Notes under the pieces: model-generated | Told to the model about the DNA's origin: nothing | Databases searched by the model: none | The model's input: the letters and a program-made list of their open reading frames with translations, nothing else | Position numbers and translations under genes: made by a program | Assembly (NCBI GenBank): GCA_013397455.1 | Contig: VYZB01000123.1 | Location: 2,024,651 to 2,088,650 of the forward strand | Direction: 5' to 3' | DNA: 64,000 nt | Source of the DNA: Crotophaga sulcirostris | Lineage: Eukaryota > Chordata > Aves > Cuculiformes > Crotophagidae | Shown: in pieces, positions 55,201 to 61,731 of the stretch | Numbering within the stretch: position 1 is the first letter of the stretch | Layout: the number at the start of each line of letters is the position of its first letter

Positions 55201-58200
55201 AAGTTTTATTACCCAAGTAACTTTAAATATAGGAACTACTTCTTTCTCTTCAATCTAGAGAAAGAAATTAACTTTATTTCCCAGAACTGAAGATGGAAAA
55301 GATGGAGGCCACAACTGAGGAAATCACAGAACGACACTTCAATTTTTTTTGCATGGGACGCTTTAATCAATGCGTTGAAGCTGATTTATTTACACTGTTC
55401 CAACACATTTATCCTAGCTTAAGCTGAATATTAATCAGCTGAAGCAAGTCTGATTTACAATGAAAGTTTAACATTCTCTTTGCAGCCTGACCTAAACTAT
55501 CGATTGGTTTTAATTTCTTTAGCTCAAGTTTTCTGACAATGAAAGGACTTCCCAGGGCTACATTCAGATGGGCAGCCACTGGCTTTGAATATAGAATCAA
55601 GAATTCAGACGAGAGGCCAATTCAAGCTCTAAACATCACACATTATCAAAGCACATCGAGTACAACAGGAGTGTCCCCTACACCACTTAGTATTGCCCTC
55701 CTACTCCAACAGGAGACTCCAGTTACCCCAGTGTTTATTTACACAGCGTATATATTTTCAAAGATCAAGTCAAGTCAATGTTTTTTGGACAGAAATAAAT
55801 ACATGCTTTTAGACCTCAACAAGCTTGCATGAGTAGACTTATTCTTGATCAAAGAACTAAAGCCAAAAGGAAAAGTTTGTTGGTCCTGAAGGCCAAGGAT
55901 AAGTGAAAGAATTGTTTTTAAAATCTTTATGCCCTGCAATTAATCATGTTTTCAACAACCAAATCTCTGCGCTGCATTTTCTTAAACACAGTGCTGAACA
56001 GTAGAGTCATTTATAACCACACAGAATCAAGCACAAATGTTCCATTATAAAGCATGAGACACATTCCTCAGTTTTCCCTTAAGTTCATTGTTTCTAAAAG
56101 TTAATTTACAGTAGCAACTGCAGTTTTTAAAAAAAAAAATCCCATAAGATAAATTACGCGTATGTAGCATTTATGTCATTTTCTTGCACCACAGCTCAAC
56201 TGAAACTGAACTACATAACCGAAGAAATATAAATCTAACCACAAATGCTTAATTTCTGTCTAAAATCTCTATAAGCAGCTAGGTTTACTCAGCAGCCTCA
56301 TGGAATAATCCAGTGTCCTGCCTTCCAAAAAGCTAAATAGGCAGTTACGAGTGCCTTAAAATGATAAGGCACTCTTCTGCAAGCTTAGTCTATTCCTCTT
56401 GCATTAAAACAAAGATCCACAAACCAACAAGAAATCTAATACATTTGGCAGTCCCTGGGGAACAATCCAGCTTTGGCAAGAAAAACCTCCATACTTCCCA
56501 TACTATTTCTTTCTACATATGAAATCTGCCTTCCAGAACAGTGATAAAAGCAACACAGCTCTTCTCTGTGAATCCAAAACAATGGAAGATTTCAAACCCC
56601 TCATTCAGCTTTAAGTGGAATGTATCCGATCATCAAAAAAAGGCTTATCCAGCATTTTTATTATTATTGCATTTTAACATTTCATCCATTCTTCACAAGT
56701 TTTTGTTTACAGTTTTTGGTTTGTGTACAGTCAATGACCATATTTTACCCATCCCGTTCACCAGTACTCAGCCCACTTTTGCACTCCCTTTCCTTTTTCT
56801 TATTTTTGCCCCCCACTCCGTTCTCACTTGTATAATATGTAGAGTGCTTGCTCCCTGTAGACTCCAAATCCTTGCATTTACATATAGATAGTTAGGCAAT
56901 AAATAAAATGTTGACACTCAACAGTCATACAAGCACTGCATAGCATCTGGCCATAATGAAAAATTATTGTACAGCAGTCATGAGAATTTGTCTCGGCACC
57001 ACAAAAGCTTAGAGAGGTGTGGGAAAAACTGAGCCAGGAACCAACACAATAGACCTAAGTAAGTCAGTGCTACCCAAGGCACTTCTAAAGGCAATTATTA
57101 GACAATGGGAAAAAACTGCACGCTTTGAGGATCATATAACCTATCTCCAGGAAAAATGAAGATCCTGTTCCTGGTAGCCAACATCTTTAAATTAAAATGA
57201 CTAATTAAAAAAAAAAAAAGCCTTTCACAAGAGAGCAGGAAAGGCAGTTGTCAGGAAGACGGGAACAATAAGTCTCAGGGAAGAACAGGCACACGTACGG
57301 ATTGGCTTAGCTTTTTCTGAGATCCATTTCTGCACCCTTTTTTTTTCCTACAAGAAAAATAATGCTTTACAGACCTTGTTTGTTTACTAGAGACTACAAT
57401 AATATAATTTGGAAGGAAATGAATCAGAGGGACTGAAGTGAAGTCTTTTGATACAGCCAACCATCATCAAGGCAGGGTTAAGAAAGGGTACACCCTCAGA
57501 GACCAGCTGGAGGAGTCTGGGAAATATGACCTAACTTCCTAAGCTCTTTCTTCATGAGGGAAACAGTTTTCTTCTCAAGGAAATCTCTCCCTAACTGAAT
57601 AAAATCTTGTAGTTGTCTTCACAGAAAGTCTCTCCTATGGTTCTGGACACCAAATAACAAAGAAACAACAACAGATGCGGTTTTCAGCAGGAGTGCTGAC
57701 ACACAAAGAGGTTCATACGTGCTTCATGAGACTCTTACCTTCAAGAACTGGATTTGACTGCAAAAGTTGTTCTTTTACTTGATTAACCTCTGCCCCTTTT
57801 CCACACACAGCAGCTACGTATGACATGACAAGTTTGCTGGCCTCTGTGGGGTGAGAGCAAAATTAAACAGTGATAAGTACTGGCAAATAGACCATAAAAC
57901 GATTTGCAGACTCGATCACATTTTCACCGTGCCAGACAGGAACTGTAAGCACATTTCTTATCAGTTTTCTTCTGCATTGTTGTACCACCTGGAAATGAGG
58001 AAGGAGCATAACCTGTTATGAGATTCATGCCATTACATCAGCAGCCCTATTGACTTAAAAACCTAGAGCCTTCCCAACTAAAGAAGGCACCAGTGGACAT
58101 GGCACATTACCCGCTACTTTTTCATTAAGCATGAGTAAGAGGCATTCAGTAAGGACAAATTATTATACCTAGCCAACAAGTTGGAAATGGTTTTATCTAG

Positions 58201-61200
58201 CCCAAAAAAATAAGCTCAAGCAGTTTCAAGACATAAAATTCGATGTTTGTATCAGCAGATACACAACAGCACAAGTGTGAACACACGACACTACCCACAT
58301 GTAATTACAATTCTAAGTACACTACAAGTAAATGAATAACTGCAACATCACCTAACATTATGCAATCTGTTTCAAAGTGTAACGACCAGAGAAAGTGAAA
58401 TATTCATTTAAACAATGAAACTAATTTGAGAGTACAAACTTTTAACAAAGCCTGGAACAATTTTTGGACTTTCAAAACCGGGTTCGTACAGGTGACAATC
58501 ACCCCCACACAGACAGAAGTAACTATTAAATAATCCACCCAACCTTTATGTTTTTGCTGGTCAGCACAAAGAGCAGCTGAGAAAGAATTCTGTTTATAGA
58601 CAGAGTCTATATGATCTGTAGGATGCAAGACAGTGAAATTTGAGGCAGATGATATGCAATGTAATTACTAACAGCTGGAATCCCTATCAACTCACCACAT
58701 CGGTCATAAAAAAAAGCAACGCTTGTTCTTCAGAGATCTGTTACAAATTTAAGAGTTTCATTTCAAGAAAGAACTGACAAAAAAAAAAAGTTATCCCTTG
58801 GATTTTGATTCATTCCTATTTAATCAGATTTGTATGCTAGTATTAAATTACTATCCCATATTGTAGGGAAAACTTAGCAAGGAAGGAGCAAGAACTATAG
58901 GTGTGTCCATAAGGCCTTCCGTCTCCTTCTAATTGTGCCTCGAAGCCACCTCTCATTTTTAAGAATTCATTCCCTCCAGAGCTTGCAATGACCAAATTAT
59001 TTGATTTGAAATATTTCTTAGTACAGTCAACATCTTTAAGTAGAGCTATTCGGTCACTGAGAGAAGAAAGCACTGAAGCAGTAAATTAGCTGTTATAAAG
59101 TAATATACATTAAGACAACATACAATGACTTCAAGACAGGCTTTGAACATCACTGAAAGAAAATAAAGGTCCTTTCTTCTATTAGGAACTCTGATTTGTT
59201 CCATAAAGACATCAGGAAGGGAATCATCACCTTAACAGTTAAAAACATTTAAATGCACCATTTATCCTGGTGATGTACCAGGTTTTTTTGTATGATGTTA
59301 TTATCAATTAGCAACATAAACATGCAGTGAAAGAAGAACAAAAATGGAATTAAATTTAAAAATCCCAGGAAGAACAAAATTGGAATTCAATTTAAAAAAA
59401 AAAAATCCCAACCGATGACAGTTCAGTGTCAGTTCTTCCAGTCCAAACATGCCAAATGTTCTGGTTACCAAAAATCCAAACCAGAGCTATACAGGATCTC
59501 AGTAATTAAGTTTGTTTCCTTAAATCTAGCAATTTCCTCCCCATCCTCCCACCTCCTTTTTTTTTTCCTGCAATGAAACGACTTGAATTTCAAACCCTAT
59601 ATTATTCTGTACTTAACTTTACAAAGAAGGAATAATTCATATTATGTCCCATATGGCTATTAAAAACTACAGAACAGTCAAAACCTCTTTACAGATCTAA
59701 ATCTTCCAGAAAATTCAGTACAAATAGAAAATTTCAGAAACTGAACCACTGCTCTACCTTTCAACTGAATAAATAACTGAAGAAGAGGTGGACCTCACTT
59801 GTATGAGGTGCTTGGTAGTTCACAGCTCTTGAGGAAATCAAGCCATTAAACAATACAACACTCCTTTCTAAAATCTGAACTCCAAGACATAATCTCTAAC
59901 AACCTTATAAAGTAGAACTTCATTATTTTAATACAAACTTTTATTGAACATATATGCGTTTTCACATTATCAAACTGAAAAAAAGGATTATATTGCAAGA
60001 TTTCAAGACTTCTCAATTGGATACCACTAATCAAAGAAAATACAAAGATGAAGCATACGCCCTATATTTTCACAAAAGGTTTGGAAAGCAATTTCTTGTT
60101 GCCCACTTCCAGCCTTGATCAGTATAAGCATACAAAGCTCCATATGTTCTCAGACTCAAAGGGAAAATACCTTAAATTACATAGAAACAGATGTATGTGT
60201 CCTTACCCACTCTTTTGCAAGTCACCTCAATTTTAAACTGCTATTTTGGAAAATAACTGGATTCTTTCTTTTTTAAGATCCACCTAAAGTGTTCTGCAGT
60301 TATGTAATCCTTACTTGATTTCTACCATTCTAGTTTAAAAATCAGCCATCATTTTCAAGGCAATTTCAGCTTTATATGACAAACACAGTGTTCTGGTTCA
60401 CAAGCCAATCTTAGAATTGCAGCTGAGCACAGCATGCAAAAGACCAATGAACTTTCCAAAGTAATCAGCTACTATTATTTATTTTCCTTGGATAAATATA
60501 TGAAATTAAACTGCATTGTGCTATTTATCAAAAGACATGCAAAAGTATCAAAGGAGAGTCTTCCAAGCTAGAAGACCAAGAGCATTCAGTTTTCTACATC
60601 TTCGTGTTTCCAACAGGGAGAGCCTAAAGGTTTTCTGGCCCTTGCAACACCCTATTACAAACCAGCACTACTTTAGTGTGATTTTGCATAATGAAGAGTA
60701 CACTGTATTAACATGTGATAGGGTTCACATCATGGTGACAGTGTGAAAAAACACTCATTTATGGAAGTTCACACCTACAGCATTCATTTTCTGCAGTTGC
60801 CAGGCACAAAAAGATACCAATATCCCTCACGTTGTGGGTTTGGGAACCAGTGGTGGGTACACTTTCAGGCAAAGTTCTCACCAGAGGGAAAAGGAGTCAC
60901 GGCTTCCCTGTAAGGGCCACAGGCATCTCTCCCATTGCTGCATCAGTGCCACATTGGCCTGGGATAACCCTGGAGGTCTTCAAGGCCAGGTTGGATGAGG
61001 CTTTGAACAACCTGGGTGAAGGGTTTGGAGCACAAGCCCTGCGAGGAGCAACTGAGGGAGCTGGGGCTGTTCAGCCTGGAGAAGAGGAGGCTCAGGGGAG
61101 ACCTTATTGCTCTCTACAACTGCCTGAAAGGAGGCTGGAGTCAGGCAGGGGTTGGTCTCTTCTCTCAGGTGACCAGGGACAGAACAAAATGACATGGACT

Positions 61201-61731
61201 CAAGTTTCATCAGGGAAAGTTTAGGCTTGATATTAGGAAGAAATTCCTCACTGAAAGGGTGATTGGCCATGGGAATGCGCTGCCCAGGGAGGTGGTGGAG
61301 TCATCGACCCTGGAGGTGTTTAAGAGGAGATTGGCTGAGGCACTCAGTGCCAGGGTTTGGATGCTGGGTTGGTGTTGGTGTTGGGTTCTAGGTTGGACTC
61401 GATGATCTCAGAGGTCCTTTCCAACCTTGTAATGCTGTGATACAGGGATACTGCGTAACCTGACTTAGTTAAGGTATCTCTGCCCATGGAGGGTAAGGGG
61501 GCTTGGAACTGGATGATCTTTAAGGTCCCTTCCAACCCAAACCATTGTATGATTCTATGATGTGTCAGCTTTTACAGACTGTAGCATAACTTTGCAAGAC
61601 TCGTTGTTTTTAAGTAAGACGAAAATTGCTCATTACCTGTTTTCCCAGCTCCACTCTCTCCTGTAATAAGGATGCACTGGTCTTTGTCCTGGTCCCTTAG
61701 AGATCTGTATGCTTCATCTGACAGAGCAAAG
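7172..61731 (-). CDS. MYO1B: MYO1B, unconventional myosin-Ib (28 coding exons, 5' end outside window)
   Basis: Single-headed class I myosin: an actin-activated ATPase that links membranes to actin and acts in endosome traffic, membrane tubulation and tension sensing (family knowledge). Translating the exons listed separately gives 1052 residues in one frame. In order: P-loop GESGAGKT (about 108-115), switch I NDNSSRF (160-166), switch II LDIYGFE (386-392), relay and actin-binding segments, converter (to about 692), six IQ motifs (about 704-860) and a basic TH1 tail ending LLEVAVP. The TEDS position, 16 residues before DALAK, is Glu334, so the head should not need heavy-chain phosphorylation for activity. 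All introns are GT/AG. Adding the missing 84 residues gives 1136, the length of the mammalian six-IQ form. The start codon and promoter are beyond 64000. Identity rests on near-complete match to remembered MYO1B sequence; MYO1A is the closest alternative but fits less well in the lever arm. Confidence 0.97.
7296..10102 (-). other. MYO1B: MYO1B last intron (2807 bp)
   Basis: Holds the CR1 fragment at 8486-8752. No other recognisable feature. Confidence 0.85.
8486..8752 (-). mobile_element. CR1 LINE 3' fragment
   Basis: About 267 bp of the same CR1 subfamily in the same sense as MYO1B, in the last intron. It includes the CCACCTCCCTGGGCAGCGCA block. 5'-truncated. Confidence 0.9.
10103..10230 (-). 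CDS. MYO1B: MYO1B TH1 exon ~1054-1095
   Basis: 128 bp: [20 protein letters not shown], then [20 protein letters not shown] and SD. It contains the long C-terminal helix of the TH1 domain. Acceptor TGTTTCAG, donor GTATGT. Confidence 0.95.
10906..11058 (-). CDS. MYO1B: MYO1B TH1 exon ~1003-1053
   Basis: 153 bp, phase 0: [20 protein letters not shown], then [20 protein letters not shown] and AVHLKE. These are PH-like beta strands expected to contact phosphoinositides. Acceptor TTCACAG, donor GTTGGT, which is a weaker than usual donor. Confidence 0.95.
12494..12626 (-). CDS. MYO1B: MYO1B TH1 exon ~958-1002
   Basis: 133 bp: [20 protein letters not shown], then [20 protein letters not shown] and ANGK. 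Core of the TH1 PH-like fold, lysine-rich. Acceptor TTGGGCAG, donor GTAATA. Confidence 0.95.
13041..13237 (-). mobile_element. CR1 LINE 3' fragment (left arm of inverted pair)
   Basis: Starts TCACAGCATCACAAGGTTGG and runs to the GGGAAGAACC block. Same subfamily as 8486-8752. Faces the copy at 13367-13480. Confidence 0.9.
13238..13366. other. Unclassified CpG-bearing spacer between inverted CR1 tails
   Basis: About 129 bp with several CpGs and short internal repeats (GTGGTAGTG twice, ACAGAGTAGTG twice). It is not CR1 sequence I recognise. It could be part of another mobile element or filler from a rearrangement. Confidence 0.5.
13367..13480 (+). mobile_element. CR1 LINE 3' tail (right arm of inverted pair)
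   Basis: Contains GGCACTCAGTGCCAGGGTTT, GGTTGGACTCGATGATCTCA and CCAACCTGGTGATACTGTG. Opposite orientation to 13041-13237. Confidence 0.9.
16011..16080 (-). mobile_element. CR1 LINE tail abutting a MYO1B splice donor
   Basis: Very short 5'-truncated tail. In MYO1B sense it starts TTGGACTCAATGATC only about 8 bp after the GTAATG donor, then repeats GGACTCGATGATC, an internal 14-bp duplication. Confidence 0.85.
16088..16194 (-). CDS. MYO1B: MYO1B tail exon ~923-957
   Basis: 107 bp: [20 protein letters not shown] then [15 protein letters not shown]. Acceptor TTTGTAG, donor GTAATG. CR1-derived sequence begins about 8 bp into the intron beyond its donor (16011-16080), which is unusually close. 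Confidence 0.95.
16389..16532. repeat. 48-bp tandem repeat, 3 copies
   Basis: Units start at 16389, 16437 and 16485, each beginning CATT(C/T)TA(G/A)GTA(C/T)TTCTG and containing GAATTAGA(C/T)CAAAACCAAG. Few differences between units. Lies in the intron between 16195 and 17179. Confidence 0.9.
17180..17314 (-). CDS. MYO1B: MYO1B tail exon ~878-922
   Basis: 135 bp, phase 0: [20 protein letters not shown], then [20 protein letters not shown] and FHLWR. This is the beginning of the TH1 region. Acceptor ATCACAG, donor GTAGGA. Confidence 0.95.
17727..17801 (-). CDS. MYO1B: MYO1B exon, end of IQ6 and tail start
   Basis: 75 bp, phase 0: [20 protein letters not shown] then TLQRL. It completes the last IQ motif and starts the tail. 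Acceptor TTTTCAG, donor GTATGT. Confidence 0.94.
17802..20904 (-). other. MYO1B: MYO1B intron (3103 bp)
   Basis: No gene or CR1 copy seen. Contains a T-rich run at 18424-18455 made of three T8-10 blocks separated by GA. Confidence 0.8.
20905..20991 (-). CDS. MYO1B: MYO1B duplicated IQ exon, copy 2 (cassette exon)
   Basis: 87 bp, phase 0: [20 protein letters not shown] then IWAYWLGLK. Sister copy of 23459-23545, 2467 bp away. Both keep the donor start GTACTT, unlike other donors in the gene. Skipping it leaves the reading frame intact and shortens the lever arm by one IQ. Confidence 0.93.
20992..23458 (-). other. MYO1B: MYO1B intron between duplicated IQ exons (2467 bp)
   Basis: No repeat family recognised. 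Splicing signals here would control inclusion of the neighbouring cassette exons. Confidence 0.75.
23459..23545 (-). CDS. MYO1B: MYO1B duplicated IQ exon, copy 1 (cassette exon)
   Basis: 87 bp, phase 0: [20 protein letters not shown] then IWAFWLGYK. It matches the exon at 20905-20991 at 24 of 29 residues. By position it equals one of the mammalian MYO1B exons that are optionally included to give 4-, 5- or 6-IQ lever arms. Inclusion here is inferred from intact splice sites (acceptor ATCACAG, donor GTACTT), not shown. Confidence 0.93.
23834..23920 (-). CDS. MYO1B: MYO1B lever-arm exon (end of IQ3, start of IQ4)
   Basis: 87 bp, phase 0: [20 protein letters not shown] then IAAYWHGTQ. Acceptor TTTACAG, donor GTAAGA. 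A 288-bp intron separates it from the first of the two duplicated IQ exons. Confidence 0.94.
23921..25503 (-). other. MYO1B: MYO1B intron (1583 bp)
   Basis: Ordinary intron sequence; nothing recognised. Confidence 0.75.
25504..25572 (-). CDS. MYO1B: MYO1B lever-arm exon with IQ3 start
   Basis: 69 bp, phase 0 at both ends: [20 protein letters not shown] then GWK. The IQ motif [10 protein letters not shown] runs on into ARK of the next exon. This is the only clear IQ glutamine left in the lever arm. Acceptor AATACAG, donor GTGAGT. Confidence 0.94.
25573..27994 (-). other. MYO1B: MYO1B intron (2422 bp)
   Basis: Contains the canonical CR1 fragment at 26862-27107; nothing else recognised. Confidence 0.85.
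26862..27107 (-). mobile_element. Canonical avian CR1 LINE 3' fragment (older type)
   Basis: Starts TCACAGAATCATAGAATGG, then GGTTTGAGTTGGAAGGGA and the TGCCTCACCACCCTCACAGG block. This is the widespread bird CR1 consensus and differs from the TATCACAAGGTTGG subfamily found elsewhere in the window. Confidence 0.92.
27995..28144 (-). CDS. MYO1B: MYO1B lever-arm exon with IQ1 and most of IQ2
   Basis: 150 bp: [20 protein letters not shown], then [12 protein letters not shown] and [13 protein letters not shown]. These IQ motifs bind calmodulin light chains. The first motif reads [12 protein letters not shown], so the position normally filled by Gln is Ala (GCG codon, residue about 712). Phase 0 exit allows in-frame joining to any downstream lever exon. 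Confidence 0.95.
28594..28687 (-). CDS. MYO1B: MYO1B converter exon ~661-692
   Basis: 94 bp: [10 protein letters not shown], then [13 protein letters not shown], the end of the converter where the lever arm leaves the motor. Acceptor CTTATTAG, donor GTAAGT. Phase 0 exit. Confidence 0.95.
29879..30079 (-). CDS. MYO1B: MYO1B exon, SH1/converter region ~594-660
   Basis: 201 bp: [20 protein letters not shown], then [20 protein letters not shown] and [16 protein letters not shown] and the [10 protein letters not shown](Y/F) region are hallmarks of the myosin head just before the converter. Acceptor CTCTCCAG, donor GTAGGA. Confidence 0.95.
30255..30481 (-). CDS. MYO1B: MYO1B exon, actin-binding region ~519-593
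   Basis: 227 bp, the longest coding exon here: [20 protein letters not shown], loop-2 basic segment [11 protein letters not shown], then [12 protein letters not shown] to NPNYI. A 175-bp intron follows, the shortest in the gene. Acceptor TGTCCAG, donor GTAATT. Confidence 0.95.
30482..32563 (-). other. MYO1B: MYO1B intron (2082 bp)
   Basis: AT-rich, no element or gene recognised. Confidence 0.75.
32564..32764 (-). CDS. MYO1B: MYO1B exon, residues ~452-518
   Basis: 201 bp: [20 protein letters not shown], then a [14 protein letters not shown] stretch and IQHYAGK. Lower 50-kDa domain, part of the actin interface. Acceptor CTTCAG, donor GTACCT. Phase 0. Confidence 0.95.
33514..33576 (-). CDS. 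MYO1B: MYO1B exon, residues ~431-451
   Basis: 63 bp: [20 protein letters not shown] then N, lower 50-kDa domain. Phase 0, acceptor TTGTAG, donor GTAAGT. Confidence 0.95.
34755..34859 (-). CDS. MYO1B: MYO1B relay-helix exon
   Basis: 105 bp: [20 protein letters not shown] then [15 protein letters not shown]. This is the relay helix that transmits switch II movement to the converter. Phase 0 at both ends, acceptor CTGACAG, donor GTAAGA. Confidence 0.95.
35620..35767 (+). mobile_element. CR1 LINE 3' tail, antisense to MYO1B
   Basis: ACCCTGGAAGTGTTTAAGAG, then GGTTGGACTCGATGATCTCA and CTTGTGATACTGTGA. Preceded by a GC-rich block (about 35493-35615) of unknown origin. Confidence 0.88.
35991..36100. 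repeat. 55-bp tandem duplication
   Basis: Two adjacent units (35991-36045 and 36046-36100) share CACACCAATTGCA, then TATCAATCAGAGATTGCAAA and ACTTGCA, with few differences. Confidence 0.88.
36741..36836 (+). mobile_element. CR1 LINE 3' tail
   Basis: GGGTTGGTGTTAGTGTTGGG, then CCTCAGAGGTCCTTTCCAAC and a TGATACTGTGAT end. 5'-truncated at about 96 bp. Confidence 0.88.
37588..37783. other. Assembly gap (196 N)
   Basis: Run of N inside an intron. Open frames that cross it are meaningless. Confidence 0.99.
39402..39457. repeat. AT-rich microsatellite
   Basis: Degenerate TA/TATT repeat with only a single G. Confidence 0.8.
39883..39948 (-). CDS. MYO1B: MYO1B switch II exon
   Basis: 66 bp: [20 protein letters not shown] then FE. 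LDIYGFE is the switch II signature that couples phosphate release to lever movement. Acceptor TTGAAAG, donor GTAAGG. A 5023-bp intron with a sequence gap and two CR1 tails follows. Confidence 0.95.
40275..40361 (-). CDS. MYO1B: MYO1B exon, residues ~345-373
   Basis: 87 bp, phase 0 at both ends: [20 protein letters not shown] to INESIK. The DALAK motif anchors the TEDS count. Acceptor TGTTTAG, donor GTATTG. A 326-bp intron follows. Confidence 0.95.
41086..41204 (-). CDS. MYO1B: MYO1B exon with TEDS-site loop
   Basis: 119 bp: [19 protein letters not shown] to TTLNVAQ. It carries the cardiomyopathy-type surface loop. Glu334 sits at the TEDS-rule position, which lies 16 residues before DALAK in the next exon, so the site is constitutively acidic. 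Donor GTAAAA. Confidence 0.95.
41908..42055 (-). CDS. MYO1B: MYO1B exon, residues ~256-304
   Basis: 148 bp: [12 protein letters not shown], then [13 protein letters not shown] and an ESKIKDKN end. Acceptor TTTACAG, donor GTAAGA after one base of a Glu codon. Confidence 0.95.
42641..42723. repeat. Polypyrimidine tract
   Basis: About 80 bp of T/C-rich sequence (TTTTTC, TTTTCTTTTTCTC and similar), purine-rich in the MYO1B transcript. In the 975-bp intron 42056-43030. Confidence 0.8.
42808..42891 (+). mobile_element. CR1 LINE 3' tail
   Basis: TTGGTGTTGGTGTTGGG, then GGACTCGATGATCTCAGAGG and CCTTGTGATGCTGTGA. About 84 bp, 140 bp from the coding exon at 43031. Confidence 0.88.
43031..43134 (-). 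CDS. MYO1B: MYO1B exon, residues ~221-255
   Basis: 104 bp: the split codon gives Cys, then [15 protein letters not shown] to AANFRTVR. Acceptor TTATTAG, donor GTAAGA. The codon made across the intron encodes Cys where I remember Asn in mammals. Confidence 0.94.
43420..43518 (-). CDS. MYO1B: MYO1B exon, residues ~188-220
   Basis: 99 bp: [20 protein letters not shown] to GASEDLL, a strongly conserved part of the upper 50-kDa subdomain. Donor GTAAGT. A short 285-bp intron follows. Confidence 0.95.
43519..51424 (-). other. MYO1B: MYO1B longest intron (7906 bp)
   Basis: No CR1 copy and no second gene seen. Contains the 103-bp duplication at 47714-47922 and a 137-codon open frame (44212-44625, plus) that looks like chance. 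Confidence 0.8.
47714..47922. repeat. ~103-bp tandem duplication
   Basis: Two adjacent copies share CCTGCTCCCATCCCCACTAC, AAATGGAAAACTAAGAA and GGTTTCTGTAATTTATTTCC. The second copy has a small insertion (GAGTAT). Confidence 0.88.
51425..51488 (-). CDS. MYO1B: MYO1B exon, residues ~167-187
   Basis: 64 bp encoding [10 protein letters not shown] to GGVISN, the strand after switch I. Acceptor TTTCACAG, donor GTGAGT. It splits the Tyr codon joined to the next exon across the longest intron seen (7906 bp). Confidence 0.94.
52917..53261. other. Assembly gap (345 N)
   Basis: Bounded on the left by a run of about 15 A and on the right by the 36-bp repeat. The gap probably hides more repeat units. 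Confidence 0.99.
53262..53655. repeat. 36-bp minisatellite, at least 11 units
   Basis: Units begin every 36 bp from 53262 (53298, 53334 and so on to 53622). Each has CAC(G)(C/T)GTTGG, then YCCTGATG(C/T)TGGGATAAAG and ATCCCAA. Since 36 is a multiple of 3, frames stay open and give a fake 12-residue repeat protein. Every unit holds two dyads: the palindrome CCAACACGTGTTGG (or CGCG core) at the unit join, and TGGGAT-AAAG-ATCCCA. Units 1-7 read GCTGGG and units 8-11 read GTTGGG. Confidence 0.96.
54104..54195. repeat. Short dispersed AAGAATACAAGAAA repeat
   Basis: TAAAGAATACAAGAAA occurs at 54104, 54153 and 54180, with a degenerate copy between them. Confidence 0.75.
54826..54872 (-). CDS. MYO1B: MYO1B switch I micro-exon
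   Basis: Only 47 bp. Encodes the split Ala then [15 protein letters not shown], the switch I loop that closes over the nucleotide. Acceptor TTCCTAG, donor GTAAGT. Ends in phase 0. Confidence 0.95.
54873..57738 (-). other. MYO1B: MYO1B intron (2866 bp)
   Basis: No element recognised; only short A runs such as near 57210. Confidence 0.75.
57739..57843 (-). CDS. MYO1B: MYO1B exon, motor domain residues ~116-150
   Basis: Starts with the split Glu and ASKLVMSY, the helix after the P-loop, then a lysine/glutamate-rich stretch and SNPVLE. 105 bp, entry phase 1 and exit phase 1, donor GTAAGA. Followed by a 2866-bp intron. Confidence 0.95.
60950..61014 (+). mobile_element. Older CR1 fragment, left part (interrupted)
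   Basis: TGGAGGTCTTCAAGGCCAGG and TTGGATGAGGCTTTGAACAA are canonical CR1 3' sequence. It breaks after AACCTG and resumes at 61457. Confidence 0.85.
61015..61456 (+). mobile_element. Younger CR1 inserted in an older CR1
   Basis: About 442 bp, the longest CR1 here: GGTGAAGGGTTTGGAGCAC, GGGAGCTGGGGCTGTT, GAGGTGGTGGAGTC, TTGGACTCGATGATCTCA and a TGATAC-type end. AACCTG lies just before it (61009-61014) and just after it (61457-61462), a likely target-site duplication. Confidence 0.88.
61457..61561 (+). mobile_element. Older CR1 fragment, right part
   Basis: Continues the canonical CR1: TCTCTGCCCATGGAGGG, GGATGATCTTTAAGGTCCCT and TGTATGATTCTATGATG, the ancestral bird 3' terminus. Confidence 0.87.
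61637..61731 (-). CDS. MYO1B: MYO1B exon with P-loop (first coding exon in window)
   Basis: Residues about 85-115, from FALSDEAY to GESGAGKT. This is the nucleotide-binding P-loop. The exon starts in the third base of a codon, so at least one coding exon lies further upstream outside the window. It ends one base into a Glu codon. Acceptor TTTGCAG and donor GTAATG are visible. A 3793-bp intron follows. Confidence 0.95.

Larger units (their letters stand above)
57844..61636 (-). other. MYO1B: MYO1B intron (3793 bp) with nested CR1
   Basis: Contains the nested CR1 pair at 60950-61561 and a 42-bp imperfect duplication near 59334-59410 (GAAGAACAAAA, GGAATT, ATTTAAA, ATCCCA). Nothing else recognised. 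Confidence 0.85.
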
